From Echiichthys vipera (lineage: Eukaryota > Chordata > Actinopteri > Perciformes > Trachinidae), in contig OY829651.1 in assembly GCA_963691815.1 (NCBI GenBank), positions 11,772,417 to 11,836,416 on the forward strand: a stretch of 64,000 bases of DNA. Reading direction: 5' to 3'. Each line of letters starts with the position of its first letter. Position 1 is the stretch's first letter. Shown in pieces: positions 1 through 11,570 of the stretch. Below the pieces are notes generated by a model. That model had not been told where the DNA came from and did no database searches. It worked only from the letters and a program-made list of their open reading frames with translations. A program made the position numbers and the translations under genes.

Positions 1-211
1 TTTTATGTTGATCAAGAGCAAAGCGCTGCGCAGTTTCAGACCGACCCACTTTCAACATATGATCACCTAATCTGACACAGGGGCCATTTTAACAGACAAA
101 AATACTGTGTATAGTCTGAACCCATAGTCCAAAAAATGTGAGGCCACAAGAGTATACAAACCACTAAAGTCTGCTTTTTTCACACCAATAGTTAGACATT
201 AGTTTAGTTGA
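1..211. other. unassigned AT-rich DNA
   Basis: No coding frame of note, no recognised repeat and no clear motif cluster. It ends at a short (TAG)6 tract. Confidence 0.5.
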
Positions 212-229
212 TAGTAGTAGTAGTAGTAG
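212..229. repeat. (TAG)6 microsatellite
   Basis: Six uninterrupted TAG triplets directly abut the hAT-like repeat copy that follows. Confidence 0.9.
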
Positions 230-475
230 ATTAGTTGTCAACTATTCAATTCACCGCCAACTATTTTGATAATCAATTAATCGGTTTGCGGCATCTTGCA
301 GATATTTTTTTTAAACTTTTTTTCCCTCTTTTTCCTCTTTTTTCTGAATATCTTTGAGTTGTGGACGAAACAAGACATTATCGAACACATTATAGACTAA
401 ACAACTAATCGATTAAGTGAGAAAATGATCGATGGATTAATCGACAATAAAAAATAATCGTAATTTGCAGCCCTA
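230..475 (-). mobile_element. hAT-like 'gctgcaact' MITE copy (family A)
   Basis: Read on the minus strand it begins TAGGGCTGCAAATTACGATTA, then has the ATCGATTAATC / CGATTAGTTGTTTAGTC blocks and a GTCTTGTTTCGTCCACAACTC segment. This is the order of a very common non-autonomous teleost repeat with CAGGGCTGCA-type ends. The far end (about 230-290) holds a second AATCGATTAA-like block, so both termini may be present with the middle shortened. Assignment to the hAT superfamily is from memory of the terminal motif. No transposase sequence is present. Other copies lie near 13.3, 15.9, 28.8, 33.4, 38.6, 44.8, 53.6 and 61.0 kb. Confidence 0.65.
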
Positions 476-2871
476 GTATACTTTTAGCTGTAAAGCAGTT
501 TCAGCAGTCTGTTTGTCTGCGACTTCACAGTGACAACAAGACTGGGAAGTCACGGTTTCCAGAGGCAATATTGTAACTCCCTATATGACCTCACACACGT
601 GTATGAACTGAACATCAAGATGCTATGTAAATAAGGTTTGGAGGCGCTGGTATTTGGACAGTTGCTATCATCCCACAGTCTTCATACTAAACTAAGCTCC
701 GTATTGAACACACTAAAAGGGGCTAATATTATTCTCCACTAACCCTCTGAGAGAAAGTAAAAAAAAAAAAAAAGCCTTCTACCACATATCACTGATGAAA
801 CACTGATAATAATAGTCCATTTACTGCCAAAACACACTTTCAATCTTTTACATGCTCTTATATGTGACAACTGTGTAACTTCTGCTGTGTTTTTCTCTGC
901 GGGCTAAGAAAATGATTTGATCTTAAGCTGATGAAACTGTTTCAAAGCGCCATTGAACAAACTCAAAAATGATCTTAGTCTCTTTTTTTTTTTTTAAGTT
1001 GACATTTTGGAGACATGTTAGTTTCACCGACCAGCAGCTCCAGTGGTAATGCGGCTTTCGGGGCATATTCGCTTTACAATATGTCTTCCCACTTCCAATA
1101 TTCCATTGACTGGAGCTGACAGGCTGTAAAAAAACGATTGATGTGTCTAGCCACTGTCACTCTTCATCAGCTGCATCGTACGAGTGAAGGCAATGATCTA
1201 AGAAGACATTCACTTTACCAATGGACTATTGATGGGCGGGTGGATGTGTTAATGCTGATGGTCTCTGTGGTTACACACTTATGTTTATATTTATTTTTCT
1301 ACACGCACTTCCAAACTAATTTAAAAAGACAGATGGCTGTGCTTATTAAGTACCATCTAGAGACACAATTAGAGAGAGAAGTGAGGGCTAGTGTCGTGAG
1401 TCCTGCACCTATTGGGAATCAATGACCCCCACACAATGATTTCAACTTGTTGAAACACACTGTATTGATTTGTGACATCCAGCAGGCTTCATTGTTTTGT
1501 TATCTCGCAGTTATTTTTTCTTTCGGAGACATTAAGATGCTTGAGGAGATAAATCTGAGCTTGAGACTTGTCGATGTGGCCATGAAATATCTGTCAAAAG
1601 CTGGACTTTTTCCCTGTGCAGCTGGATTTTTTTTTTTTTTTTTGATGAGGATCAAGTAAACATAATGAAAGCCTGGAATAGTAACTCAGCACTTTCTGTC
1701 ACCTCAAGGCCACCGCGCCTCGTACATTACAAGCAGCTTCAGCAGAAAGAACTGCTGCGACAATGGGTGATATGTTGAAATACAATACATCAGCTCAAAG
1801 GAGACTTTTTACTGTGGTGCCACTCAGTTGCAATTACTGCTGCATGCTACGGCTTTGACTGAGTTGGTCCTGGAAATAAGAGCATTGTAGCACCGCTCTG
1901 CCACATATGTTAAACGGAGCCTTTGGAAATATTTCTTTACATGTACAGACATAATAACTGTGGAAAGCTTTGAGTTTGGACTGGAGCCTCGATTCTTCAT
2001 CACTTACCTTCCACCACAGCACATACAGCTCATTACTGTCAGGCAGGCGTGAAGACTGTTGTATTAGTATCAAGCCAGAGTCTCTCAGGTCTATTTCAGA
2101 TCCAGTTAGAGAATCTCGCTTTGTTTCCCGGATTAAGTTGCATGTGAGAAGAATTGTAATACCAAACAACAGTACACAGCAGGCAGGACACACCTGCTTC
2201 AACAAAACTGGTTCGGCGTATACAATGATCGCTTATACATGGACGTTTTCAGCATTTAAAATCTCTGACTCCATCCAAACTCTTAAATAATCCACCCAGC
2301 CAAATTAGTCATTTTCTCCACTTTAGAGAACCGCACCAGACTGCACTCCCCCAGTCGTTGTATGAGTGTTGAACAGCACCTCTGCAGCTCTGCTAGTTTT
2401 ATAGAATGTGATTAATATTTTCCTTCATGATTTATTATTTCAGACTGTTCCCCTTCATTTTTTCGTACTTATAACAATGGAAAGTTATGTGCCGTAGGTG
2501 TGTTTTTCGACGTATTAAAAACAGGGGACATTGTATAAGGTGGCAAATCTCCGCTTAAGTAGTTCCCTGTGATATTCCTAAATCAGATTAAAAGAAACAG
2601 CATCAGGAAAATCCCTGCTCGTTAAGAGTTATGAACACAGAAGCCTCTTCTTTCTGAATATATTATCCCTATTTAGACGCTTTTTTTTAAAGGCAAAACT
2701 TCACTCATAAGAAACTGTCAATACAGGATTTGAGTATTACTTATCAGCTGAAGGTGATCATAAACGGGACACACTTTTTATCATCAGCTGTTAACTCACT
2801 ACGTAAACTCTAAATTCACGTCAAACTGATCACTGATATTTTCAATAACGTGAGCTGTTTGCATTTCTTCG
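476..2871. other. unassigned non-coding stretch
   Basis: About 2.4 kb with scattered short frames (for example 1138-1425 and 1834-2205, opposite strands) that have no recognisable domain, no plausible splice-flanked exon structure and no similarity I know. Poly-A and poly-T runs occur at about 760, 985 and 1626. I see no repeat family here. Confidence 0.5.
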
Positions 2872-2955
2872 CCAATTTCTGTGCAAAACTATTCACCATC
2901 TTATTAAAATCCACCAATTTCTGTGCAGAACTATTCACCATCTTATTAAAATCCA
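2872..2955. repeat. 42-bp direct tandem duplication
   Basis: Two adjacent 42-bp units (2872-2913 and 2914-2955) begin CCAATTTCTGTGCA and end TTATTAAAATCCA. They differ at one base (AAAACT against AGAACT), so the duplication is recent or homogenised. There is no open frame through it. Confidence 0.93.
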
Positions 2956-4054
2956 AACTCTGACCAGATTGTTAGACACTAATAGGTAACCAAGCACTCA
3001 GGCCTATTTTGAGCTCCTACTTAAACATTTTTCCATGAATAACTTTTGTGATCTGTGCAGTGTTTTAGCACAAACAAAGTTGATTTTTGGCATAAACTCT
3101 CACTGATTCTGTGAAGTTGTTTGAAACATTTACATTTTTTTAGGTGAGATCATTACTCACATGAATGTCTCAGTGCCCATTTGCACATGAAATGCTCTCA
3201 TTAAGCACCAGATGGATTTTGTCTCATAGGAGAGAAATAATTAAGTTGAAATCAATACAAGAATTACAGAGGTGAAACTGGAACCTACAGTACATTAGCT
3301 GTAAAGTATTCCCACTGCAAAAATCCTTATCTCCACTCTGTGACGACCCTGTAGGGAAATTGACTTCATCCTCTAAGAGGCATCATCTCAAATATAACTC
3401 TGCACCTTAAATGTGGTAATTATAGCCGTTTACAGGCGAGAGCTGCAGTTTTCAGTAAGAGCTGTGAAAATAATTGACCCGAGTCTCTGATATTCTACAA
3501 CTTCACAGATTTCCTGACACTGCTAAAACTTGAAATAAAGGTTAACCCATGCACAATTGGGACGATATAGATTATGTCACTTCAATTTAAAGCAGCTGCG
3601 TCATTTAATCCTATTTCATTTTGAACTTTCCTCCAAGACTTTGCCAAAAGCAAAAGTTTCATATGAATTACACATCTAAAGTAGTGAAACAAAGGAGTCA
3701 GTTTTTGGCATTTGCCCATCACTTGACAGACACAGAACAAAGGTCTCAGACTGATTTGATCCCTGGAGATTTAAGGAACTGCAGCCTTTTCTCAGCTCAT
3801 TCTTAGAGAAAACCGTATATTTCATCTAAGACCTACAGTCACCTTTTTGTGTGTGGTATACGATACAATTAATTTGTTAGTTAAAGTTTTTCAGAACTGC
3901 AGATGACTAAGAAATATATATAATACTATATAAATTTAGTATAACAATGTGACGATGTGAAAGCAGTTTCTTGAAATGTTGAACCTATAATCCTACTCCC
4001 CGGCTCCCCTCAACTTCACAGGGCTTTATAGAGACTTCCTGCTTATGGTTTAGC
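2956..4054. other. unassigned non-coding stretch
   Basis: No recognised repeat, RNA gene or exon. The short frame at 3621-3806 has no recognisable protein character. A small TA-rich patch occurs at about 3914-3935. Confidence 0.45.
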
Positions 4055-4330
4055 TGTCCAGCCTGTAACTTTACTGTTTCGGTTCACTAACACTACTCTG
4101 ACCGCATTGTTTTCAGCTGCAGGCTTGGTACACTACCTGCTCAGCACCAAACAGCAGACACACACAATTAGAGACTAGCTGGTGAACATAGTGGAACATT
4201 TAGTATCTAAAGAGCCAGGTATTTCCCTTTACAGTTGGTAGAGACCAAAAACAGAGCTAAAAGAGTGTTAACATTGGACACGGAGCTTGTTCACTTTCCA
4301 GCAAAAAGTCAGCTGGGTGCTAGCAGTGAC
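4055..4330 (+). repeat. dispersed teleost repeat, family C, copy 1
   Basis: Contains, in order, a 'CCTGTAACTTTACTGTTT' block, an 'AGCTGGTGAACATAGTGGA' block, 'AAAGAGCCAGGTATTTCC' and 'GTAGAGACCAAAAACAGAGC'. The same blocks recur in the same order at 31.7-32.05 kb and, in part, at 57.15-57.4 kb. Class is unknown to me; no coding capacity is seen. Confidence 0.65.
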
Positions 4331-6100
4331 CTTAGAAGAATTACAATATGATGAAATATTATTATGGATGTCCAACAACGGCAAAAATATATTGCCTACC
4401 CCAGGTTTAATGCTCAAAAGTAGGATGATTTAGCAAGTTTGAACTCACTGGAGAACCTCAAATCCAACCCGACCAACAACTCCCACACCTACGCAGTTAG
4501 ATCAGAATAAAGGGAAAGTGGGCTAAAAAGAAGAAATTATATCGCCGTTTTTGGTGACTCATATCCAACACTAACTTCAATGCATATAATATGCTCCACC
4601 ACTTCCGAAGATAATAAGGTCAATAGGGGTTTTATATAATGTGGATGACTAGGGGGTGGCAAGGAAATGGCAGAACAAAAAAGGAACAGACACAGTAAGG
4701 GAACTGTTTATTTTAATTTATTTATCTCACTGTGTCTTTCAAGTCAAATGGCAGACTGAAAAAAAAACAGCCTCACTATGTGTCCATCCCTGCCTGTCAC
4801 AATTAAGAATCAGTCTAACATATTGAGGCTATCATAACTGATGGGCCATACAGGAGCGCTCATCCAGTTTCTACCAGTAATATATGAAAGCAGATGCATC
4901 CTGTCATCGCAAACAAAGTTACCAGTTCTATCAACCTGCTGCAAGTATTAATTAGTCAACAGTTCTTGCAGTGGAATACAGTAGTACTAGTCTGCCGTGA
5001 AAGTTAAACCGTTCCACGAGAGAGAATAAAGTAACAACATAGCAAGAACTCAATCACAGTACGGGTTACAGCTGACAGCCTTGACTTCTTTGCTGCTGTT
5101 CACGAGAAAGTTAAATATCTGTCGTCCTTGGCAAGTAAAGGCGATACTGATTGTGATTCAGCAGTCACAAACACCCAAATCCCTTTAGAGCCCCAGCAAG
5201 TGGATTCACTGTCAAGGTCCGGCGCTGACAACAAGACTAATTACTCCATAATGGGAATCATCCCTCTCTTTCAACCCAAGACAGGAGTCCTGGATCTCTG
5301 AGAACTGGCTGGGTGATTACAATGTGGCCTCATAAAGATCGGCCATACATACAGATTAACTGTGGTCCAATCTGTCTAAACAGAGGACTGGTTGTTACCA
5401 CAGTGAGTTAGCATGCAGTTCCATCAAAATGCCCCCTTGGACGATTTTGTGTGGTGTGACTTTGTTTTCTTGAGAGTCTGTGAAACGGGCGCTTACATAT
5501 GGTAATGCATATTCAACAGCCTTTAGATCGTCTGCAGGCTGAAAGTGAGGTGAGAAAGTTTGGGGGAACTTTCACTGTTTGAGGTGTTGATTTACATGTA
5601 CACTTGGTTTGTCTGCATCTCTTGTCTCATTCAAAGAAAGTTTATGTTTAGCCACATTAGAATTTTATTTTATGTAGTTGTAATTCAAGTTATAAAAAAA
5701 TGCATTGTCAGTGTGGCTACTTTAATTGCCTTTTAGGCAACGTTTGAATGAGCAAAATTAATGTGTCTAAAATATCTAACTCTTGGAACGGCTGGAACGT
5801 TTGTACAAACATCTGTCAGCTGGATAATATGCAGGTGTTCCAACCTCATTAAGACATGCAGTTCAATAAAAAACAAGTGCGTTCTTGCGGAAATTGGATT
5901 TCCAATCTGTCCAATCAATGAATTTCTGCCTGCATTTCCCAAGATAACAAAAACGACACCAAACAATACTACATTGGAATAAATTTACCTTTGAAATCCT
6001 TTGAATTCCAGCGGAAAGAGCTGTCAGAATGTCATTAAATAACTTCATATTTATTCAACAATAAGAGGTCTGGCTTTTTATTTTTCCTACCCTGGCCTCA
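4331..6100. other. unassigned non-coding stretch
   Basis: No exon or repeat that I recognise. The overlapping opposite-strand frames at 5733-5982 are short and featureless. The part at 5090-5480 is less AT-rich than its flanks and looks single-copy. Confidence 0.45.
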
Positions 6101-7320
6101 CAGTCTCGCAGCAAACACTTAAATCTTTCTCAAAAATCAATTTCTTCCCTCAATAGATTTCTCCTCGAGTTGTTCTCGTCACATTTTTAAAGCTGTTTAT
6201 GTATTGCTCTGCGTTGCCTGTCAACTGGCATGAGCTGTAGACTGACATTTGAGAGTAGATAGACAGCCTCCGTCCGCGGTCACAAGCACGAGAGACAAAT
6301 GTGACGAGCAGTGAGGCAGAGAACGAAGCCTGCCCGTGATTGATACAGGTGCCACCGCGAGAGGTCAGAGCCATGCCTCAAAAAACGGGGCCATCGATTC
6401 TCCTGCCCTTTAAACAAACAAAGGGACACCTCTGCACCAAGCCTCCGTTGTGCTGTTACAGGCTCCGACTTCTGCCAGCCCACCAGTATCAGTATCAACA
6501 TACAGCTGAATGTGATCAAACGTGGTTAGATAACAACTTCTTTTCTATATATGTCAGTATTTTTGCATTGTCACTGCTCTGTGCTTCATGCAAACCCAAT
6601 TTCGCTCACTTTGGTTGAAAAACACTCTAATTTTACTTTCAGTGCTTTTCCTCTATCTCCATTTGCCTTGTGTCTTTTTCATGATAGAACGCTGTTGAGA
6701 GCTGCTGGGGCATCGCCGAACTCTATTCCCCTCCTGTTAAGGCAGCTGTTTAGAGGCCCTCATCAATAAGAGATAACTCTGAGGAAACCAGCATGAAGAG
6801 CACACCGGCCTCCCTTCCCCTCCCCATCCCAAAATAACAGCCACCCCCCAATCTGAGGTAAGAGAAACCACAGTAAACAACACAATTGGGGGTGGAGGGG
6901 GGATCTCCATGTAGCCCCAGTCTCTTGGTGTGCTCATAAAGTGAAATGAGGCCTATCATTTCTCACACGTGTGGGCCACTGGTGTGATCCAAAAGAGGCC
7001 GGACACATGTTTGCGAAGTGATTATCTCTATGAATGCAGAGAGAAACCGTTTCTGCATGAAGCAGCTGGTGGGCTGCGGTAAAGGTCAGACGTTAAGAGT
7101 GAGTGTGAGAGGTCTTTGCCACTTCAAACATCCGGCTTCACAATATTCAGTTGGTTCTGTTTTAGGTCCACATCTGCCTGCTGTTCAGCCGGCAATATGT
7201 TAGAGCCAGATAGCCTCAAATATAAAGACCACAGCCTGACCTGTCTGCTGACCACTCCGAACAATCTCATATCTCAAATAAGCCTTTGTTGTCGCCATAT
7301 GAAAGTTTTTTTGATCAACT
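6101..7320. other. possible conserved non-coding region
   Basis: This stretch is richer in G+C and CpG than its surroundings (for example 6330-6400 and 6770-6990), has no repeat signature I know, and is covered by several short mutually overlapping frames on both strands (6280-6519 minus, 6340-6618 plus, 6737-6959 minus). That is what unique regulatory DNA of balanced composition looks like. No frame has splice sites and domain content that would make it an exon. Conservation is only inferred. Confidence 0.3.
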
Positions 7321-7690
7321 GAGTTTGGTAATCACAAAAGCTTTGTTTCCAGCATGAAGCTCTTATTTAAAGTCTGTTGCATGAATTATTGCATTTTCCA
7401 GTTTGTTGGTGTTAAAAGGTGTAAAACGTGCTGCAACCTTTCTCCTGCCCATCTGCGTTTTTGAATTTCATGTGATTCTTCCTGTAAATTATTAATACTA
7501 TACTAAACTATATGTATTAATATTTTGTGTCGTCAGATCTGCAAATAGAAATCGTAAAAGTATAATCAATTAAACTTTTGTCTGGTAGTCTATAACATGA
7601 AAAATTATGAATTGAGTTGATTAGTTGGCTAATTTCATTTAACCAGTGCATATTCTTGTCTTATTAACCTATTTTTTTCTTGATGTAAGC
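7321..7690. other. unassigned AT-rich DNA
   Basis: About 370 bp upstream of the Tc1-like insertion, with no recognised feature. Confidence 0.5.
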
Positions 7691-8226
7691 TACAGTGGAG
7701 ATCAAAATCAGAGAACAAAGTATTGATTCTTGATTTATTATGAAATACTGTTATTTTTTTAGTGTTCAGAATTTGTTAGAATATCCACTATATCACTGCT
7801 GTAACAAAAACCTTTAATTTGTGGAAAAAAACACTGAGCAAAATTAGAGAACAGTCACCATTATGTCAGAAGAGAAGATTTTAACAATGTTTTCTTAGGG
7901 CTATAGGATAAAAAAATGAATGAATGGGAAGTGTGAAGGCCCTTGCTTTGAATGACTTCAGCACATCTGCGCCCACAGAGCATCACTAGTTTCTCTCACT
8001 GCTCTGGTTTGATCTTGGTCCATTCTTCTTCAGTCTCTTTTGCTCTTCGGTAACTGTAGAGGGTTTCTTAGACATTACTTTGTCACTGCGGATTTTCCAG
8101 AGATTATCTATGAGGTATAGCCACAACAGACATTCTATCAAATTCAATCTGAACAATAAAAGATAACAATATTTCAGAACAAATCAAGTATTAGTACTTT
8201 GTCCTCTAATTTTGATCTCCAGTGTA
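7691..8226 (-). mobile_element. internally deleted Tc1-like transposon
   Basis: The left end 7693 (CAGTGGAGATCAAAAT) and the reverse complement of the right end 8224 (CACTGGAGATCAAAAT) begin inverted termini that stay alignable for about 100 bp (7693-7790 and 8125-8224) with scattered mismatches. TA dinucleotides flank both ends (7691-7692, 8225-8226), the Tc1/mariner target. The 532-bp body is about one third of a full Tc1-like element. Its middle keeps a broken transposase C-terminus on the minus strand. It is therefore non-autonomous and decayed; movement would have needed transposase from elsewhere. Confidence 0.9.
7930..8095 (-). pseudogene. Tc1-like transposase remnant, C-terminal end
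   Basis: Minus-strand translation gives EEWTKIKPEQ, an in-frame stop, then EKLVMLCGRRCAEVIQSKG. This matches the usual end of Tc1-family DDE transposases (W..I.P...C.KLV.SM.RRC..VI..KG). The stop stands where the family often has Tyr or Cys. Upstream on the same strand, SDKVMSKKP-like residues may be further remnant. The DNA-binding domain and the acidic catalytic triad are absent. It cannot encode active transposase. Confidence 0.8.
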
Positions 8227-9040
8227 TAGTTTTTATGTTCTGTTATTTGTGAAGTTGCTTATCATTATTACATTTCAAATAATTTTTTCGTACAAAATTT
8301 TCTTCTCGTCATTTTTTCACTGAAATGAGCTCTGTGGTGTTTTGTTTCCAAAATAGGTTTATTTTCAGTGTTACTCACCAAGACACGTTGTGTTTATCCT
8401 TGGAGCCTGAAAAATGATAATGATGTTGGCACATTATAACATTTCTGTTCATGAAACCAATGGCAGGTATCCTTACGGTGTTGTCTGCATACTCCTGCAT
8501 GTGCACCTCATGTGTGGGCATGATACAAACAAATCACTCACTGCTTTAGTCCGTAGCACTTCTAGTGGTCAAAACCTCCCCGCGGTGGCTCAAACTGTTC
8601 CTGTCGTCTTTGTTTGTAAAGATTGCTGTTGAAATGTCACAGTACATATCTCTGTCACTACGCTTTCAAAAACAAGTTTGAGGGGTCTTTTGTGTTTGTT
8701 TACGTGTATGTTTTTTGTTGTTGATATCCTGGGCTTCAAAAATCAGTCGGCCTCTAATTCCGACAAAACTAAACACCGGACAGAAGCCACATCTATAATC
8801 ACCATCTATACCAAAAGTAGTGTGTACTGATGGTTTTAACAGAGAGTGTTTGATGACATTCAATGAAACAGATTGCAGCACTTTATCCTTATTATCCAGC
8901 TGGCTCTAGTGTTTCCACTCTGGGCAGGAAGCGTTAATTCCCTGTGATTCATTTTTACAGGACTGGATTGCTCGCAATTCACTCAACAAATCTAATCAGA
9001 CCTTTTGGTGAGATGAATGTGCATTATTTACCTTCACTGA
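8227..9040. other. unassigned non-coding stretch
   Basis: Moderately AT-rich with short overlapping frames (8414-8632 plus, 8666-8881 minus) that look random. No repeat is recognised. Confidence 0.45.
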
Positions 9041-9430
9041 AATAATTGTGAAGTCCAAGATTCAGTATGTCCCTTGTGCACAGTATTACAGTATACTGTA
9101 TTCGAAAGTAAGGAGTTTAACAGGGTTTGAAAAACACTTGGTTTGTTTGTTGGCATACATACATATCATAATACACGGGTTACAGTTCAGTATATTCCAA
9201 TACTGTAAGCAAGTTGATATAATGCAATTTGCAAATCTAATAACAGAAAAACAGTCATAGTATTAAGAACACAACACCATATGCATATGTTGTTACGTTG
9301 GAGTGGAAGAGCCAAATTAGTGTCACTAAACATAACATTGCGACACTTGAGTGTATCAATATATTCTTAATCCTCTAACAAACAGTATTCTTAGTGTCAC
9401 ATATGGAATAAATCGCATGGTTCTCCTCCC
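9041..9430. repeat. possible 'TATAGTATGC'-type repeat fragment (family G)
   Basis: Contains repeated CAGTATACTGTATTC, TTCAGTATATTCCAATACTG and CACTTGAGTGTATCAATATATTC segments resembling the clearer copy at 11.09-11.57 kb. The alignment is loose, so it may only be AT-rich look-alike sequence. Confidence 0.3.
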
Positions 9431-10607
9431 CACACAAGTATTATTACGTGAATTAGTAGGAAAGATTTTTGACATTTCACTACACATCTTTTTTCTGTGT
9501 TACGTACAGTAATAAATTCTTAAATTTGTAATTAAGCGCACACACGGTCTCTCTCTGTCTTTGCACACCTCCAAACTCAAACATCTGAGCCAGCATGCCG
9601 TGCAGGAAGTAATTGAGCTGTGACTCTGAGTGTGTTGTAGAAAATCGAGGCAAGCTCTCAGCAGGGAGTCCGCCAGAGTGATGTACGACACGAGTGTATA
9701 CAGTGAGCGGAAAGGTCATCAAGTGAGAAACCCATAAATCGTTCTGACAGTCAAACACTCAGGCACATGTTTCTAATCAGCTTGGGTTCAAATAATAATA
9801 TGGTTGAAGAATTCAGCGTCGCAGTCATTAGCTGTTATCGAAGACTAACTTCAGTGTGGAGAGACTCCGGGGGCTTATAGGTTTAAAATTACTGGGAACT
9901 CGAGGCTTGAAGAATAATTACGTACATTCACAGAGTGGTTCGGGCAGGTGGAATGCTTTCTGCTCAAACTTGTGATTTTCTACACTCTGATCAAATATTT
10001 CAGTTAAAACATTTTGCAGCATGTATGCACCCTCTCACGCACACATCTAGAGCTCCTCCAGCTGGATCAAAACTTTTTACTTAACTTAAACCAACAACTG
10101 CGAGTCTAAAACCTTTACAAGTTAGTTTATTTGTATCCCTTCCTGCCTACTGCGCAACAAGCAATTATTCCACTACATATACAGTATCTCACTGTTTGGA
10201 TGCTCATTCTGCACCGGGGGGGTTGAGCTTGGCAGCAGCGTGTTGACAGTCATTTCCACAATGGACTCCCTCTTTTCAAATAACTCCAGCTAGTAATTTG
10301 CTCGTACATCTTTGGAAACAGCTTACCCATCCGTAAAAAAAAGCCTTAAATCCTCGAGCTAAAACAAGGATTCCGATTTTTTTTTTTGTCGTCTGTTGTT
10401 GTTTGCATTGTGAAATAGAGGAAATGAGGCTGTTTCGAAGGGAACCTGTACTTCCTGTGTGTGCCGGTGTTTAAGGTTAATTATTACAGTACAGACAGTA
10501 ATTTGCTCTTTGTATTGGTACTTATCTTCCCTCACAGCTGGTGTGTTTTGCCGAGTGGACAGCCATTAATCACACCTTTCTCCTGCAGGAAGTTGGACTA
10601 TCCATCA
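9431..10607. other. unassigned non-coding stretch
   Basis: No exon or repeat recognised. The minus frame at 9480-9758 has no domain and no family resemblance. Confidence 0.45.
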
Positions 10608-10647
10608 CCTCTCTCCCTCTCTCCCTCTCTTTCTCTCTCCCTCCTCT
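10608..10647. repeat. 40-bp pure polypyrimidine (CT-rich) tract
   Basis: Forty consecutive C/T bases built from CTCTCC/CTCTCT units, followed by further interrupted pyrimidine-rich sequence. Such tracts can form triplex (H-DNA) and often mutate in length. Confidence 0.9.
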
Positions 10648-11084
10648 GCTGCCTCTCCTGTCCCACCAGGCACTAAACCTTTTCATTTTACATGCCCAAC
10701 TGCAACCTTGAATATAATTTCTGCATTCTCCTGCTGTTATAGGTTGAGTGATTCATATGTGCAAATTGGAGCGTTTTACAGGTAGTGGGCTGGTTGTTGG
10801 TCACTCTGGATGACCGACTAAAGGAGCGCAATCATTTTACATCCACTCTGCTGACAGTGAAAAGCCTTTTCACAGGCTACACTATTAATCTTTAGCTGTT
10901 AAATTTTCCTTCACTGCTTGTCAGACTCCTCAAAGGCTGTGAATTAAAGCAGAACAGAAACACAGTTGTTATGTAGAGCCACGCTATTATTGATTACCAT
11001 TCTGGCTTGTGTCGTGTTGTTTTGGTACAGTGTATTTAAAGTCAGGCCAAAGGGCAGTTTCAGCTACAGTGGCGACTTGACAAG
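10648..11084. other. unassigned non-coding stretch
   Basis: About 440 bp with nothing recognised. Confidence 0.5.
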
Positions 11085-11570
11085 ACTCTGTAGCTGTGTC
11101 CCAAGTCTGTACTGTATTCCAAGAAGGTTTGAAAATGCAGCGTGTTCATACTTGGCATTGGACATTGTAAATCCAGTAGTGCAAAGTTGACTTTTGATTG
11201 AGCTGATTCAGCTGTGTCTACATTTTAAACAACATCATTGTGAACAGTGTGTACTGTATCCAAGATATAGAGTATACTGTTTTTGCAGTCAGTATACAAG
11301 AAATCAAAATACATTTTTAACAGGAGGTGATTGTAAGCACACTACATACTGAAAACCTGCCGAATTGGCGTTATGTACAGATTTTTGATACAGCTATGTC
11401 CACCAACGTAATGCAAAAGCGAAACGAGTATTCACACTTGGTAAAAACTATAGAAGGTGGTGAAACTGAGAAGACCTTAGAAAGCAAAATACAGTATGAA
11501 GTGTTAAATATTTGGGATATAATTTGATTTCGCAGTTTGAGAAATGTTTGCGGGTGACGTATACCACTTC
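11085..11570 (+). repeat. 'TATAGTATGC/ggacgcagcc' teleost repeat (family G)
   Basis: Begins GCTGTGTCCCAAGTCTGTACTG, like the 'gctgcgtcccaaatcgcatact' terminus common in fish genomes, and continues with TGTACTGTATCC, AGTATACTGTTT and ACACTACATACTGAAAAC blocks, ending in a GTGACGTATACCACTTCC segment. A minus-strand relative with the TATGCGATCTCAGACGCAGCC terminus is at 46.95-47.15 kb. Non-coding; class not assigned. Confidence 0.55.

Noticed and set aside
2872..2955. CRISPR-like or satellite array
   Set aside because: There are only two directly adjacent units with no spacers.
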